DNA of 60,145 nt from contig JBHOQX010000013.1 in assembly GCA_042408595.1 (NCBI GenBank), forward strand, positions 1 through 60,145. Direction: 5' to 3'. The notes beneath the pieces are model-generated. The model did not search any database and was not told the DNA's origin. It saw only the letters and a program-made list of their open reading frames with translations. A program made the translations under genes and the position numbers. Source of the DNA: JBHOQX01 sp042408595 (lineage in GTDB: Bacteria > Chloroflexota > Chloroflexia > Chloroflexales > Roseiflexaceae). Of this stretch, positions 29,142 to 38,289 are shown in pieces; within the stretch, counting starts at the first letter, position 1; the number at the start of each line of letters is the position of its first letter.

Positions 29142-30886
29142 GCGACGCCGCGCACCAGACCGCGCCCGCCGCCCCGCCGCCCGGTGAGACGTGGGGCGGC
29201 GCGGAGCTGCTGGCCGCCCTCCAGACCGCCGCGCGCTGGCTGGAGCAGCACGCCGCAGCGGTCAACGCGCTCAACGTCTTCCCTGTGCCGGACGGCGACA
29301 CCGGCACGAACATGGCGCTCACGATGAACGGCGCGCTGCAGGATGTCGCGCCGGAGCTGTCGGCAGCGGCGGTGGCCGACCAGGTGCGCTACGGCGCGCT
29401 GATGCGCGGGCGCGGCAACTCGGGGATCATCCTGTCGCAGGTGCTCCGCGGGCTGGCACAGGGCCTCGCCGGCCACGAGCGGATGGGCGCGCCGGAGCTG
29501 GCGGTGGCGCTCGCCCAGGCCAGCGCCACCGCCTATCAGGCGGTGATGACGCCGATCGAGGGGACGATGCTGACCGTCATCCGCGAGGCGAGCGAGGCGG
29601 CCCGCGCCGCCGCCGATGGGGGCGCGCCGCTGGCCGAGACGCTGGCCGCCGCCGCCGCCGCCGCGCACGCGTCGGTGCGCCGCACGCCGGAGCTGCTGAA
29701 GACCCTTGCCGACGCCGGCGTGGTCGATGCCGGCGGGCAGGGGCTGGCGCTCCTGCTGGACGGGATGCTGCGCTATGCCCGCGGCGAGGCGCTGACGCTC
29801 GCCGCGGATGCGCCACGGGCCGCCGGAGCGGTCGCCTTCGCGGAGCTCCACGGGCCGGACGACTTCGGCTACTGCACCAACCTGATCATCCAGGGCGCGG
29901 GCATGCCGTTCGACGATATCCGGCGGCGGCTGGCCGCCATGGGACAGTCGGCGGTGATCGTCGGCGACCAGGAGCAGATCAAGGTGCATATCCATACCCG
30001 ACGTCCGGGTGATATTCTGAACTACGCGGTGCAGTTCGGCGCGCTGACCGGGATCGAGATCACCAACATGGATGCGCAGCGGGCGGCGCTCCACAACGGG
30101 CGACAAACGGCGGACGGCGGACGGGGGGACACGGAGGCGCGGCGACACCCAGCAGTGGAGAATGGCTCAGCACCGTTCTCCTCGCCGCCCGCTCCCCCAC
30201 CGCCCGTCTCCGAGCCCACCGCCTCGATCGCAACCGTCGGCGTGGTAGCGGTCGCGCCGGGATCGGGGTTCGCGGCGATCTTCCGCAGCCTGCAGGCCGC
30301 CGCGGTCGTCGAGGGCGGGCCGACGATGAACCCGAGCACGGCCGACCTGCTGGCGGCGATCGAGGGCGCGCCGCAGGAGGAGATCATCCTGCTGCCGAAC
30401 AACGGCAATGTGGTGATGGCGGCGCGGCAGGCGGCGCACCTGAGCCGCAAGCGCGTGGCGGTCGTGCCGTCTCAAACCGTGCCGCAGGGCCTGGCGGCCA
30501 TGCTGGCGCTTAATTTCGGCGCGGGGCTGGAGGCGAACACCGCGGCGATGACCCGCGCCCTCGGCGATGTGCGCACCGGCGAGATCACCCGCGCTGTGCG
30601 CGATGCCACAGTGGACGGGCTGGAGGTGCGCACCGGCCAGACGATCGGCCTGATCGACGGCGCGCTCGCCCTGGCCGACGACTCGCCGGCGCGCGTGCTC
30701 GATGCGCTGCTCGACCGTATGGAACTGGAGGAGCGCGAGATCGTCGCCGTCTACTACGGCCAAGACGTACCGCCGGGCGACGCCGAGGCGCTGGCGGCGC
30801 GCATCAGCGCGCGCTTCCCGGAGTTGGCCGTCGAGGTGCGCGCCGGGGGGCAGCCGCTGTATGACTACATTATCTCAGCAGAGTAG
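29138..30886 (+). CDS. fakA: Fatty acid kinase catalytic subunit (DAK2 domain)
   Basis: 582 residues from the ATG that overlaps the Asp23 stop. The DAK2 nucleotide-binding domain is seen as LNVFPVPDGDTGTNMALTM (Mg-binding Asp residues) and RGRGNSGIILSQ; the C-terminal DegV-like half includes LLPNNGNVVMAA and DGLEVRTGQTIGL. FakA phosphorylates fatty acids bound to FakB proteins, feeding phospholipid synthesis; two FakB genes follow. About 35 residues between the halves (HNGRQTADGG to PVSEP) come from a repeat array in the linker. Confidence 0.93.
   Translation: MSDAAHQTAPAAPPPGETWGGAELLAALQTAARWLEQHAAAVNALNVFPVPDGDTGTNMALTMNGALQDVAPELSAAAVADQVRYGALMRGRGNSGIILSQVLRGLAQGLAGHERMGAPELAVALAQASATAYQAVMTPIEGTMLTVIREASEAARAAADGGAPLAETLAAAAAAAHASVRRTPELLKTLADAGVVDAGGQGLALLLDGMLRYARGEALTLAADAPRAAGAVAFAELHGPDDFGYCTNLIIQGAGMPFDDIRRRLAAMGQSAVIVGDQEQIKVHIHTRRPGDILNYAVQFGALTGIEITNMDAQRAALHNGRQTADGGRGDTEARRHPAVENGSAPFSSPPAPPPPVSEPTASIATVGVVAVAPGSGFAAIFRSLQAAAVVEGGPTMNPSTADLLAAIEGAPQEEIILLPNNGNVVMAARQAAHLSRKRVAVVPSQTVPQGLAAMLALNFGAGLEANTAAMTRALGDVRTGEITRAVRDATVDGLEVRTGQTIGLIDGALALADDSPARVLDALLDRMELEEREIVAVYYGQDVPPGDAEALAARISARFPELAVEVRAGGQPLYDYIISAE
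30098..30209. repeat. Heptamer-phased inverted array inside fakA
   Basis: About 16 units in frame. The left half has GGACGGC-type units (30112-30125), the right half their pyrimidine-rich complements (CCCGTCT). The middle also holds GAGAA/TTCTC self-complementarity. It encodes the interdomain linker. Confidence 0.6.
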
Positions 30887-30912
30887 GGGAAGGTTGACCG
30901 AGGAGCGTTTCG

Positions 30913-31761
30913 ATGGCGCGCATCAAGATCGTGACCGACAGCACATCCGATATTCCGGCGTCGGTCGCGCAGGAACTGGGGATAGAGGTGGTTCCCGGGT
31001 TGCTCGAGATCGGCGACCAGGTGTACCGCGCCGGCGTCGATGTAACGAGCGACCAGGTGCTGCATTGGATGCAGGACGGGCGCGCGAAGGTTCGCGCGCT
31101 GCCGCCGCAGCCGGCGGTGTTCGAGCATCTCTACCGGCGGCTGGCCCCGGATCACGACTATATCTTCTCGATCCATCTCTCCGGGCGGCTGGGCGGGACG
31201 CTCCGCGCGGCGCAGCAGGCCCGCGCCCGTCTGCCCGCCAGCGCCACCCGTGTCGAGGTGACCGATAGCAAGCTCGCCTCTATGGCGCTCGGCCAGGTGG
31301 TCATCCACGCCGCCCATGCCGTGCGCGACGGGGGCACGCCGGCCGAGGTGGCGCGCCTGATCAACAAGCTTTGCCAGCACTGCCATCTGGTCTTTTTCGT
31401 GGATACCATCGAGTACCTGGAGCACAACGGCCGGCTGGCGCTGGCGACCTCGGTGCTCGGCTCGATGCAGCGCATCAAGCCGCTGATGCTGCTCGACGAA
31501 GGCGAGATCGTGCCCTACGAGCGCACCCGCACCCGCGCCAAGGCGATCGAGGGGCTGTACACCTTCATCGAGGACTTTCCGCACGTGCAGGAGGTCGTCG
31601 CGCTGTACGCCACCACGCCGGAGGATGTCGAGAAGCTGCTGGAGAAGGTCGATCCGATCTTCCCGCGCGACCAGGTGCAGATCCGCCAGTTCGGCCCGAG
31701 CATCGCCGCCAACCTGGGGCCCGGCGCGATGGGCGTCGCGGTGTATGAGGGGATCGAGTGA
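30913..31761 (+). CDS. DegV family fatty-acid-binding protein (FakB)
   Basis: 282 residues. The DegV signature is IVTDSTSDIP at the start, with the fatty-acid pocket motifs SIHLSGRLGGTLRAAQQAR and LVFFVDTIEYLEHNGRL. FakB binds a free fatty acid and presents it to FakA for phosphorylation. Located 26 bases after fakA and followed by a second copy, the two may have different fatty-acid preferences. Confidence 0.94.
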   Translation: MARIKIVTDSTSDIPASVAQELGIEVVPGLLEIGDQVYRAGVDVTSDQVLHWMQDGRAKVRALPPQPAVFEHLYRRLAPDHDYIFSIHLSGRLGGTLRAAQQARARLPASATRVEVTDSKLASMALGQVVIHAAHAVRDGGTPAEVARLINKLCQHCHLVFFVDTIEYLEHNGRLALATSVLGSMQRIKPLMLLDEGEIVPYERTRTRAKAIEGLYTFIEDFPHVQEVVALYATTPEDVEKLLEKVDPIFPRDQVQIRQFGPSIAANLGPGAMGVAVYEGIE

Positions 31762-31861
31762 GCGACGGCGGACGACGGGCGAAAGCAAGATCTCTCGGAA
31801 GCGAAGATCTCACCCGTATGGGTGGACCGCGTTCGGCTTCCATCCTCTGCACGAGGCCACT

Positions 31862-32704
31862 GTGATCAACATCGTGGTCGATAGCACTGCCGACCTGCCG
31901 CCGGAGGCAGCAGCGCGCCAGGGGATCGCCATCGTGCCGATCCTGATCCAGATCGGCGGCGCGACGCTGCGCGATGGGGTGGACATCGACAAGGACACGC
32001 TCTACCGGCGGCTGGTGGAAGACCAGACCCTGCCGCAGACCGCTGCGCCATCGGTCGGGATGTTCGAGGAGGCGTTCCGCCGCGCGACGGACGACGGCAG
32101 CGCGGCGCTGGCGATCACCCTCGGCGCGACGTTGAGCAGCACGCACGCCGCGGCGCAGCAGGCCGCCGTGCTGCTGGAGGGGCGGCAGGTGGCCTGCTTC
32201 GACAGCCAGACCACCAGCGCGCCGATGGCCTACCTGGCGGAGGCCGCCGCCGAAGCCGCCGCCGCCGGCCAGGGGATGGAGGCGATCATCGCGGAGCTGG
32301 AGCGGATGCGCGCACGCCTGGTGCTGCTGGTCGCGCTCGATACGCTCCACTACCTGGAGAAGGGGGGGCGGATCGGGCGGATGCGGGCGCTGCTCGGCAC
32401 GATGCTGAGCGTCAAGCCGGTGCTGGAGGTGCGCGCCGGCGAGGTGGTGCCGGTCGAGCAGGTGCGCAGCACCTGGAAGCGGGTGCCGCCGCGCCTGGTG
32501 GAGCTTGCCGCCGGGCGCGGGGCGTACGCCCGGCTCACCGCGCTCTACACGACCGACCGGGCACAGGCCGAGCACCTCGCCGACCTGTGCGCCGGGGCTG
32601 GGCTGATGCCGCGCGAGCGGATCGACGTGGTCCAGGCCGGCGCGGCGCTCGGTGTGCACGTCGGGCCGGGGGCGCTGGGGCTGGCGGGGCTGGTGCATGG
32701 GTAG
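31862..32704 (+). CDS. DegV family fatty-acid-binding protein, second copy (FakB)
   Basis: 280 residues from GTG 31862; an extension of the frame upstream overlaps the previous gene and is array-like. Signature VVDSTADLPPEAAARQG, then ITLGATLSSTHAAAQQA and LLVALDTLHYLEKGGRIGRM. Only moderately similar to the first FakB by eye (different GATLS versus SGRLG pocket motif). The spacer 31762-31861 has partial heptamer character (GGCGGAC-like units). Confidence 0.92.
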   Translation: MINIVVDSTADLPPEAAARQGIAIVPILIQIGGATLRDGVDIDKDTLYRRLVEDQTLPQTAAPSVGMFEEAFRRATDDGSAALAITLGATLSSTHAAAQQAAVLLEGRQVACFDSQTTSAPMAYLAEAAAEAAAAGQGMEAIIAELERMRARLVLLVALDTLHYLEKGGRIGRMRALLGTMLSVKPVLEVRAGEVVPVEQVRSTWKRVPPRLVELAAGRGAYARLTALYTTDRAQAEHLADLCAGAGLMPRERIDVVQAGAALGVHVGPGALGLAGLVHG

Positions 32705-32722
32705 CGTTCGGCACGCGGCGCC

Positions 32723-32757
32723 CTGCCCTTTGAACGTTGCACTTTGAACGTTGCACT
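32723..32757. repeat. Heptamer tandem array ending 2 bases before recG
   Basis: Five units in exact phase: a CTGCCCT unit, then TTGAACG and TTGCACT each twice in alternation. The ATG of recG follows after two bases. The same units occur at 54290 and 56950. Confidence 0.85.
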
Positions 32758-32759
32758 GC

Positions 32760-35309
32760 ATGGACCTCTACGGCAAGGACGCGATCATCCAGCTTGGCCG
32801 GGTGCTGGCCGAGGAGGAGCGGCGCGGCTTCGACAACGGCGCGGTGGCGGCCGGCCTGGGGGCGTTTCTCGCCCGCTGGCGGCAGGCGGCCAACGGCGCG
32901 CTGGCCTACGAGCCGGTGCAGCACGCGCTCAAGCTGCTGGAGGACTACGACACGCTCGATATCGTCGCCCGGCGGGCGCGGGTCGGCATCGCGCTGGCCG
33001 GGCTGCGTGCGCTGTTCAGGGGTCGCAAGCCAGAAGCCAGAGGCCAGGTGACGGGGAGCGGGAAGACCGCGAGGCCAGGCGACGAGGGGGCGGCGCGGCC
33101 GGCCGCCGGCCCCAAACCTCAGGTTGCGTCACAGCCGCTTACCCTCGATGCCTCGATCGAGGCGGTGCCCGGCATCGGCCGGGCGAACGCCCAGGCGTTC
33201 CGGCGGCTCGGCGTGCGCACCGTCCACGACCTCCTTTATCACTTCCCCCACCGCTACGACGACTACAGCCGGCAGAAGAAGATCGGCGAGCTGGAGATCG
33301 GCGCGGTCGAGACGGTCGTCGGCGTGGTGACCGACGTGCGCACCTTCGCCATGCGCGCCGGGCAGGGACTGGAGGTCACGGTCGAGGACGAGACCGGCGT
33401 GCTCAAGGCGGTCTTCTTCCGCCAGCCGTGGATCGCCAAGCAGCTTCCGGCCGGCACCCGGGTGGTGCTGAGCGGCAAGGTGACCCTCGACTCGTACCGC
33501 GGCGTGCGCCAGATGTCCGCGCCGCAGTGGGAGCCGTTCACCGAGGATGAGTTGATCCACACCGGGCGGCTGGTGCCGGTGCATCCGCTGACCAAGGGGC
33601 TGGTCGAGCGCAACGCCCGGCGGATCATCAAGCAGGTGGTGGACCGCGCCGCCCCGCTCGTGCCGGAGTACCTGCCGGCGGCGGTGCGCGAGCGCGCCGG
33701 GCTGCTGCCGCTCCCGGAGGCGCTGGCGCAGATCCACTTCCCGAGCGACGCGCAGCAACTTCAGCGGGCGCGCGTGCGGCTCGGCTTCGACGAGTTTCTC
33801 TTTATCCAGCTTGGCGTGCTGCAACGGCGGGTGCTCTGGCAGGGCGAGCACGGCCATCCCATGACCTTCCACGAGGACGTGCATGCGGCGTTTCTGGCCA
33901 CACTGCCGTTTGGGCTCACCGGTGCGCAGCAGCGGGCGATCGCCGAGATCGCCCAGGACATCGCCCGGCCCGTGCCGATGGCGCGGCTGCTCCAGGGCGA
34001 CGTGGGCAGCGGCAAGACCGTGGTCGCCGCCGCGACCGCGCTCCAGGCCGTGGCCAACGGCTTCCAGGCGGCGATCATGGCCCCAACCGAGATTCTGGCC
34101 GAGCAGCACTACAAGGGCCTGAAGGCGCTGCTGCGGCAGGTGCGCGTGCCGCGGGGCCAGGGGCCAGCGGCCGGGGATCATGCGCGGCAGGCTCCGCTGG
34201 CCGAACTGGCCGAAATCCGCCGCCTGATCGGCATGGACGATGCCGACGACCTGGAGGGGCAGGGGGTGCGGGTGGCGCTGCTGACCGGCAGCCTGGGCGC
34301 GAAGGACCGCCGCAAGGTGCTGGAGGCGATCAGCCGCGGCGAGGTGGATGTGATCATCGGCACGCACGCGCTGATCAGCGAGAACGTGCGCTACCATGCG
34401 CTGGGCCTGGTGGTGGTGGACGAGCAGCACCGCTTCGGGGTGGAGCAGCGCCAGCGGCTGCGGGACAAAGGCTTCAACCCGCACATGCTGGTGATGACCG
34501 CCACGCCCATCCCACGCACGCTCACGCTGACGATCTACGGCGACCTGGACACGTCCGTGCTGGACGAGCTGCCGCCGGGCCGGCAGGAGATCAAGACGCG
34601 CTGGATCACCACGGCGGAACGCGAGAAGGCCTACAAGCATATCCGCCAGCAGATCGCCCGTGGCCGCCAGGCGTTCGTGATCTGCCCGCTGGTCGAGGAG
34701 AGCGAGAAAGTCGACCTGCCGTCGGCGGAGGAGATGCACGCCCGGCTGGCAGGCGAGGTCTTCCCCGACCTGCGGGTGGCGCTCATCCACGGCAAGATGC
34801 TGCCACGCGAGAAGGACCAGGTGATGCTCGCCTTCCGCAACGGTGAATACGACCTTCTGGTGGCGACGGCGGTGATCGAGGTCGGGATCGATGTGCCGAA
34901 CGCGGCGACGATCCTGATCGAAGGCGCGGATCGCTTCGGCCTGGCGCAACTGCACCAGTTCCGCGGGCGGGTCGGGCGCGGCGAGCACCAGAGCTACTGC
35001 ATCCTGGTGAGCGACCGCGACAACGAGGTGACCCGGCAGCGGCTGGAGGCGATGGAGACGACCACCGACGGCTTCAAGTTGGCGGAGATCGACCTGCAAC
35101 TGCGCGGCCCGGGCGAGTTCTTCGGGACGCGCCAGAGCGGCACGCCCGATCTGAAGATCGCCCAACTGGCCGACACCCGGCTGCTCCACGCTGCCAACCG
35201 CGAGGCGCAGGCGATCCTGGCGGAGGACCCCCACCTGGAGCGCCCGGAGCACGCGCTGCTGCGGGCCAAGATGGATGCGTTCTGGGCCGAGGCGACCAAG
35301 GCCGGCTAG
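32760..35309 (+). CDS. recG: ATP-dependent DNA helicase RecG
   Basis: 849 residues, longer than the E. coli protein (693). The N-terminal extension (about 110 residues before VPGIGRANAQAFRRLG) is typical of Chloroflexota. The wedge domain follows, then Walker A GDVGSGKT, DEQH box (VVVDEQHRFGVEQRQ), TATPIPRTL, and the C-terminal motifs VATAVIEVGIDVPNA and QFRGRVGRG. RecG remodels stalled replication forks. Two low-complexity insertions lie at about residue 90-110 and about 465-500, both tied to repeat-like DNA. The start is not preceded by a Shine-Dalgarno site. Confidence 0.96.
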   Translation: MDLYGKDAIIQLGRVLAEEERRGFDNGAVAAGLGAFLARWRQAANGALAYEPVQHALKLLEDYDTLDIVARRARVGIALAGLRALFRGRKPEARGQVTGSGKTARPGDEGAARPAAGPKPQVASQPLTLDASIEAVPGIGRANAQAFRRLGVRTVHDLLYHFPHRYDDYSRQKKIGELEIGAVETVVGVVTDVRTFAMRAGQGLEVTVEDETGVLKAVFFRQPWIAKQLPAGTRVVLSGKVTLDSYRGVRQMSAPQWEPFTEDELIHTGRLVPVHPLTKGLVERNARRIIKQVVDRAAPLVPEYLPAAVRERAGLLPLPEALAQIHFPSDAQQLQRARVRLGFDEFLFIQLGVLQRRVLWQGEHGHPMTFHEDVHAAFLATLPFGLTGAQQRAIAEIAQDIARPVPMARLLQGDVGSGKTVVAAATALQAVANGFQAAIMAPTEILAEQHYKGLKALLRQVRVPRGQGPAAGDHARQAPLAELAEIRRLIGMDDADDLEGQGVRVALLTGSLGAKDRRKVLEAISRGEVDVIIGTHALISENVRYHALGLVVVDEQHRFGVEQRQRLRDKGFNPHMLVMTATPIPRTLTLTIYGDLDTSVLDELPPGRQEIKTRWITTAEREKAYKHIRQQIARGRQAFVICPLVEESEKVDLPSAEEMHARLAGEVFPDLRVALIHGKMLPREKDQVMLAFRNGEYDLLVATAVIEVGIDVPNAATILIEGADRFGLAQLHQFRGRVGRGEHQSYCILVSDRDNEVTRQRLEAMETTTDGFKLAEIDLQLRGPGEFFGTRQSGTPDLKIAQLADTRLLHAANREAQAILAEDPHLERPEHALLRAKMDAFWAEATKAG
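33027..33068. repeat. Heptamer array inside recG, N-terminal linker
   Basis: Three consecutive AAGCCAG-like units (33027-33047) and degenerate G-rich units after. In frame it encodes PEARGQVTGSG, a linker before the wedge domain. Confidence 0.55.
34153..34187. repeat. Short heptamer array inside recG, helicase domain
   Basis: GGGGCCA occurs twice in tandem, followed by three degenerate units. It encodes part of an extra loop (GQGPAAGDHA) before VRVALLTGSL, where typical RecG proteins have a shorter connection. Confidence 0.4.
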
Positions 35310-35482
35310 CCGTGTGGGGGAGTGGGCCGGGGCGGGGGTTGTGCTGGCGCATGCCACTCGTAAAAACCCGCCTGCGAAAGCCACCAGTGCCCTCTTCCCG
35401 ACCTTGCCGATCTCGCATCGCCACCCCGGCACGCATTGTGCATCATCCTTCGGGGCGGTACCGCTGATCGAAGGGGAGGTGC

Positions 35483-35695
35483 ATGATGCCATATAAAACC
35501 ATCGGCGAGCTGCCGGAGTCGGTGCGGAGCCACCTGCCGAAGCACGCGCAAGAGATCTACCGCGCCGCCTTCAACAGCGCCTGGGATGAGTACGGCCAGG
35601 ACGAGGAGCGGGCGCACCGCGTGGCCTGGGCCGCGGTGAAGACCAAGTACGAGAAAGACGAGCAGACCGGCGAGTGGCGTGAGAAAAGGGAGTAG
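35483..35695 (+). CDS. chaB: ChaB family protein
   Basis: 70 residues; GGGGAGG precedes the ATGATG pair, so either Met is possible. The ChaB signature is complete: LPESVRSHLPKHAQEIYRAAFNSAW and RVAWAAVKTKYEKDE. ChaB is a small cation-transport regulator whose mechanism is not established. The 170-base spacer after recG holds no other gene. Confidence 0.9.
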   Translation: MMPYKTIGELPESVRSHLPKHAQEIYRAAFNSAWDEYGQDEERAHRVAWAAVKTKYEKDEQTGEWREKRE

Positions 35696-35739
35696 TACTG
35701 CCAGTTGGCCTTTTGGCCTGTAGCGAATAGGCCCGCCCC

Positions 35740-36708
35740 ATGACCGACCTGCTGGCTCTCTCCGACATCCAGACCGCCGCCGGGCGCCTGCGCGGCGTTG
35801 CCCACCGCACGCCGGTGCTCGCCTCGCGCACGCTCGACGCGCTGGCCGGGCGGGAGGTGTTCCTCAAAGGCGAGCACCTTCAGCGCGGCGGGGCGTTCAA
35901 GTTCCGCGGGGCGTACAACACCATCAGCCAGCTTTCAAGCGACGCGCGCCGGCGCGGGGTGATCGCCTTTTCGTCCGGCAACCATGCGCAGGGCGTGGCG
36001 CTGGCGGCGCGGCTGCTTGGCGCACCGGCGGTGATCTGTATGCCGCAGGACGCCCCGGCGGTGAAGGTGCGGGCGACGCTCGGCTACGGCGCGGAGGTCG
36101 TGTTCTACGACCGGATGGCGGACGACCGGGAGGCCCTGGCGCGGAGGCTGGCGGAGGAGCGCGGGCTGACGCTCGTGCCGCCGTACGACGACCCGCGGAT
36201 CATGGCCGGCGCGGGCACGGCGGCGCTGGAGCTGCTGGAGGACGTGCCCGACCTCGACACGCTGGTGGTGCCGATCGGCGGGGGCGGGCTGATCAGCGGC
36301 ACGGCGGTGGCGGCCCACGGCCTGCGCCCGGCCATCCGTGTCGTCGGGGTGGAGCCGGAGGGCGCGGACGACACGCGGCGCTCGCTGCGGGCCGGCGCGC
36401 GGCGCGGCGTCCCCCCGCCGGCGACCATCGCCGATGGGCTGCGGGTGACGATGCCCGGCGCGCTGACCTTCCCCGTGATGCAGCGCCACCTCGCCGATGT
36501 GCTCCTGGTGAGCGATGCCGACATCCTGGCGGCGCTGCGCTTCGCCATCGAGCGGCTGAAGCAGGTGCTGGAGCCGAGCGGTGCAGCCGGGCTGGCGGCG
36601 GTGCTTGCCGGGCGGCTCCCGCCGGACGCGCGGCGCGTCGGCGTCATCGTCTCCGGCGGCAACCTCGATCCAGCGCTACTTGAGCAGATTGTCACGACTC
36701 CGGCTTGA
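35740..36708 (+). CDS. Threonine/serine ammonia-lyase (PLP-dependent)
   Basis: 322 residues, the single-domain form without the ACT regulatory domain. The PLP lysine lies in GGAFKFRGAYN, phosphate is bound by VPIGGGGLISG, and SSGNHAQGVALAARLLG is the conserved substrate loop. Enzymes of this type deaminate threonine or serine, or racemise serine or act on hydroxyaspartate; the length fits catabolic TdcB or serine racemase equally. No clear Shine-Dalgarno; the short upstream spacer has a GGCCTTTTGGCC palindrome. Confidence 0.9.
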   Translation: MTDLLALSDIQTAAGRLRGVAHRTPVLASRTLDALAGREVFLKGEHLQRGGAFKFRGAYNTISQLSSDARRRGVIAFSSGNHAQGVALAARLLGAPAVICMPQDAPAVKVRATLGYGAEVVFYDRMADDREALARRLAEERGLTLVPPYDDPRIMAGAGTAALELLEDVPDLDTLVVPIGGGGLISGTAVAAHGLRPAIRVVGVEPEGADDTRRSLRAGARRGVPPPATIADGLRVTMPGALTFPVMQRHLADVLLVSDADILAALRFAIERLKQVLEPSGAAGLAAVLAGRLPPDARRVGVIVSGGNLDPALLEQIVTTPA

Positions 36709-36741
36709 CACGCCCGCCGTTTCGGAGTACAACAAGCGCGT

Positions 36742-37317
36742 ATGCAGAGCATCGCGCAGACAACCGGCAACAGGTGCGCGCCGCACCGGCCGCAGCGGGC
36801 GAGCGTACTATCGCTGCCCACGCTGGGCCCTCGGCGGCTGGCGCGGCGTGTCCGGCGGCTGCCGGCACGGTTCGGACATGCCGCTGTAGCGGCGCTGGTC
36901 GTTCTGCTGCTCGGCTTCCTCGAGCCGCTGGCCTGCGTGCTGCATTGCCAACTGTTCCTGCCGCTGATGGCGCACCACCTCGCATCTGCCGGGCACACCC
37001 ACGCGCATCTGCACGCCAGCCAGGCGCCAGGGGTCGGGGGCGAGGGTTCCGGGTTCGGCGCGGTGAACCTTGCCGGTCCCGCGCATATCTTCGCTGATTC
37101 TCCCGCTGCCCCGCCCGGCCAGGACTGCTTCCACGGCGGCCCGATAGGCGGGCCGGGCGTGACCACGCCTGCACCGTACCACGAGATGGCCCTGGCGCTG
37201 GCGCTCGTCGCCTTCCTGTTCCTGCTGCTCTGGCGCGTGTCCCCCGCGCCGCCCGGCGATCCGCCGCCCGTCTTTCTGCGCCCGCCGCTGCGTCCCCCGA
37301 TCTCCCTCTCGGTCTGA
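36742..37317 (+). CDS. Hypothetical His-rich membrane protein of the copper cluster
   Basis: 191 residues. Two membrane helices (AAVAALVVLLLGFLEPLACVLHCQ and MALALALVAFLFLLLW) enclose an extracytoplasmic loop with Cys-X3-Cys-like CVLHC and HTHAHLHA, both plausible copper ligands. A Pro-rich tail ends the protein. I do not recognise the family. As it opens the strand that encodes CopC-CopD, Sco1 and PCuAC, a metal-binding or sensing role is likely. The region 37318-37529 holds no convincing gene. Confidence 0.6.
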   Translation: MQSIAQTTGNRCAPHRPQRASVLSLPTLGPRRLARRVRRLPARFGHAAVAALVVLLLGFLEPLACVLHCQLFLPLMAHHLASAGHTHAHLHASQAPGVGGEGSGFGAVNLAGPAHIFADSPAAPPGQDCFHGGPIGGPGVTTPAPYHEMALALALVAFLFLLLWRVSPAPPGDPPPVFLRPPLRPPISLSV

Positions 37318-37529
37318 CGTGTGCCCGACCGGCCCGGAGCCCATGCACCGGCGCCGCGCACCGACGCACGCAACGCGACGGGCCACGGCGCGCTGCCCAC
37401 GCGGCCGCGCTGTGGCCGAACGCGCCCGCCTGCGCTGGCGGGCTGTACGCCGCATGTCCGCACGTTGCACCATCGTCGCGCGCTGCACGTGGACGTGCAG
37501 CAGCCACTGAGACAAGGAGATCCATCCCC

Positions 37530-38165
37530 ATGAGACGCATCCTTCGCCCGTTTGCGCTGGCGCTGCTGCTCGCGGCGCTCGCCATCCCGTTCGGCACGTC
37601 CGTCGCGCTGGCCCACGGCCACACCAAGGTCGGCGATTACGAGCTGGTGATCGGCTTTCACAACGAGCCGGCCTACCAGGGCGAGCCGAACGGCCTCGAC
37701 CTGTTCGTGACCAACACCAAGACCGGCGAGAAGGTGAACGGCCTGGCCGACACCCTCAAGGCGGAGATCATCTTCGGCAGCCAGAAGAAGGAGCTGAAGA
37801 TCTATCCGCAGTGGGGCCGGGACGGCGCCTACACCGCCGACGTGCTACCGACCGAGGCCGGCGATTACACCTGGCGCATCTTTGGCGACATCAAGGGTAT
37901 GCCGGTGGATGTCTCGATGACCAGCAGCCCGGACACATTCAGCCCGGTCGAGGCCAAGAGCACCGTCTCGTTCCCGGCCGCCGAGCCGGCCACCGCCGAT
38001 CTGCAGGCGCAGCTCGCCGCCGTCCAGCGGCAGGCCCAAACCGCGCTGTGGATCGGGATCGCCGGTGCGCTGCTGGGGCTGGCCGGGCTGGCCGCCGCGC
38101 TGCTGGCGCTTCGGGCGCGCCGGAGCGCCGCCCCGGCCGCCGCGCCCCAACGGCAGGCAGCATAA
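37530..38165 (+). CDS. Secreted membrane-anchored protein of the copper cluster
   Basis: 211 residues; AAGGAG upstream of the ATG. A signal peptide ends near VALAHG, so the mature protein starts with His-Gly-His. An Ig-like beta domain (about 28-140) and a C-terminal helix (TALWIGIAGALLGLAGLAAALLAL) anchor follow. The His at the mature N-terminus resembles the copper site of CopC and PmoB-type proteins. I expect an extracytoplasmic copper-binding protein; the exact family is not clear. Confidence 0.65.
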   Translation: MRRILRPFALALLLAALAIPFGTSVALAHGHTKVGDYELVIGFHNEPAYQGEPNGLDLFVTNTKTGEKVNGLADTLKAEIIFGSQKKELKIYPQWGRDGAYTADVLPTEAGDYTWRIFGDIKGMPVDVSMTSSPDTFSPVEAKSTVSFPAAEPATADLQAQLAAVQRQAQTALWIGIAGALLGLAGLAAALLALRARRSAAPAAAPQRQAA

Positions 38166-38289
38166 CGCCGTTTCGCGGCGAGAGGTGGAAGGCGGGGACG
38201 GCCGGGACATCCCAGATCGCAGCCGTCCTCCGTCTTCCGTGCAAGCCCAGCGGCGCTCTGGCGCCCTGGTAGGTGTGAGATACAGAACA

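Noticed and set aside
33129..35492. A 787-residue minus-strand ORF opposite recG
   Set aside because: Antisense to all helicase motifs of recG; no protein-like features.
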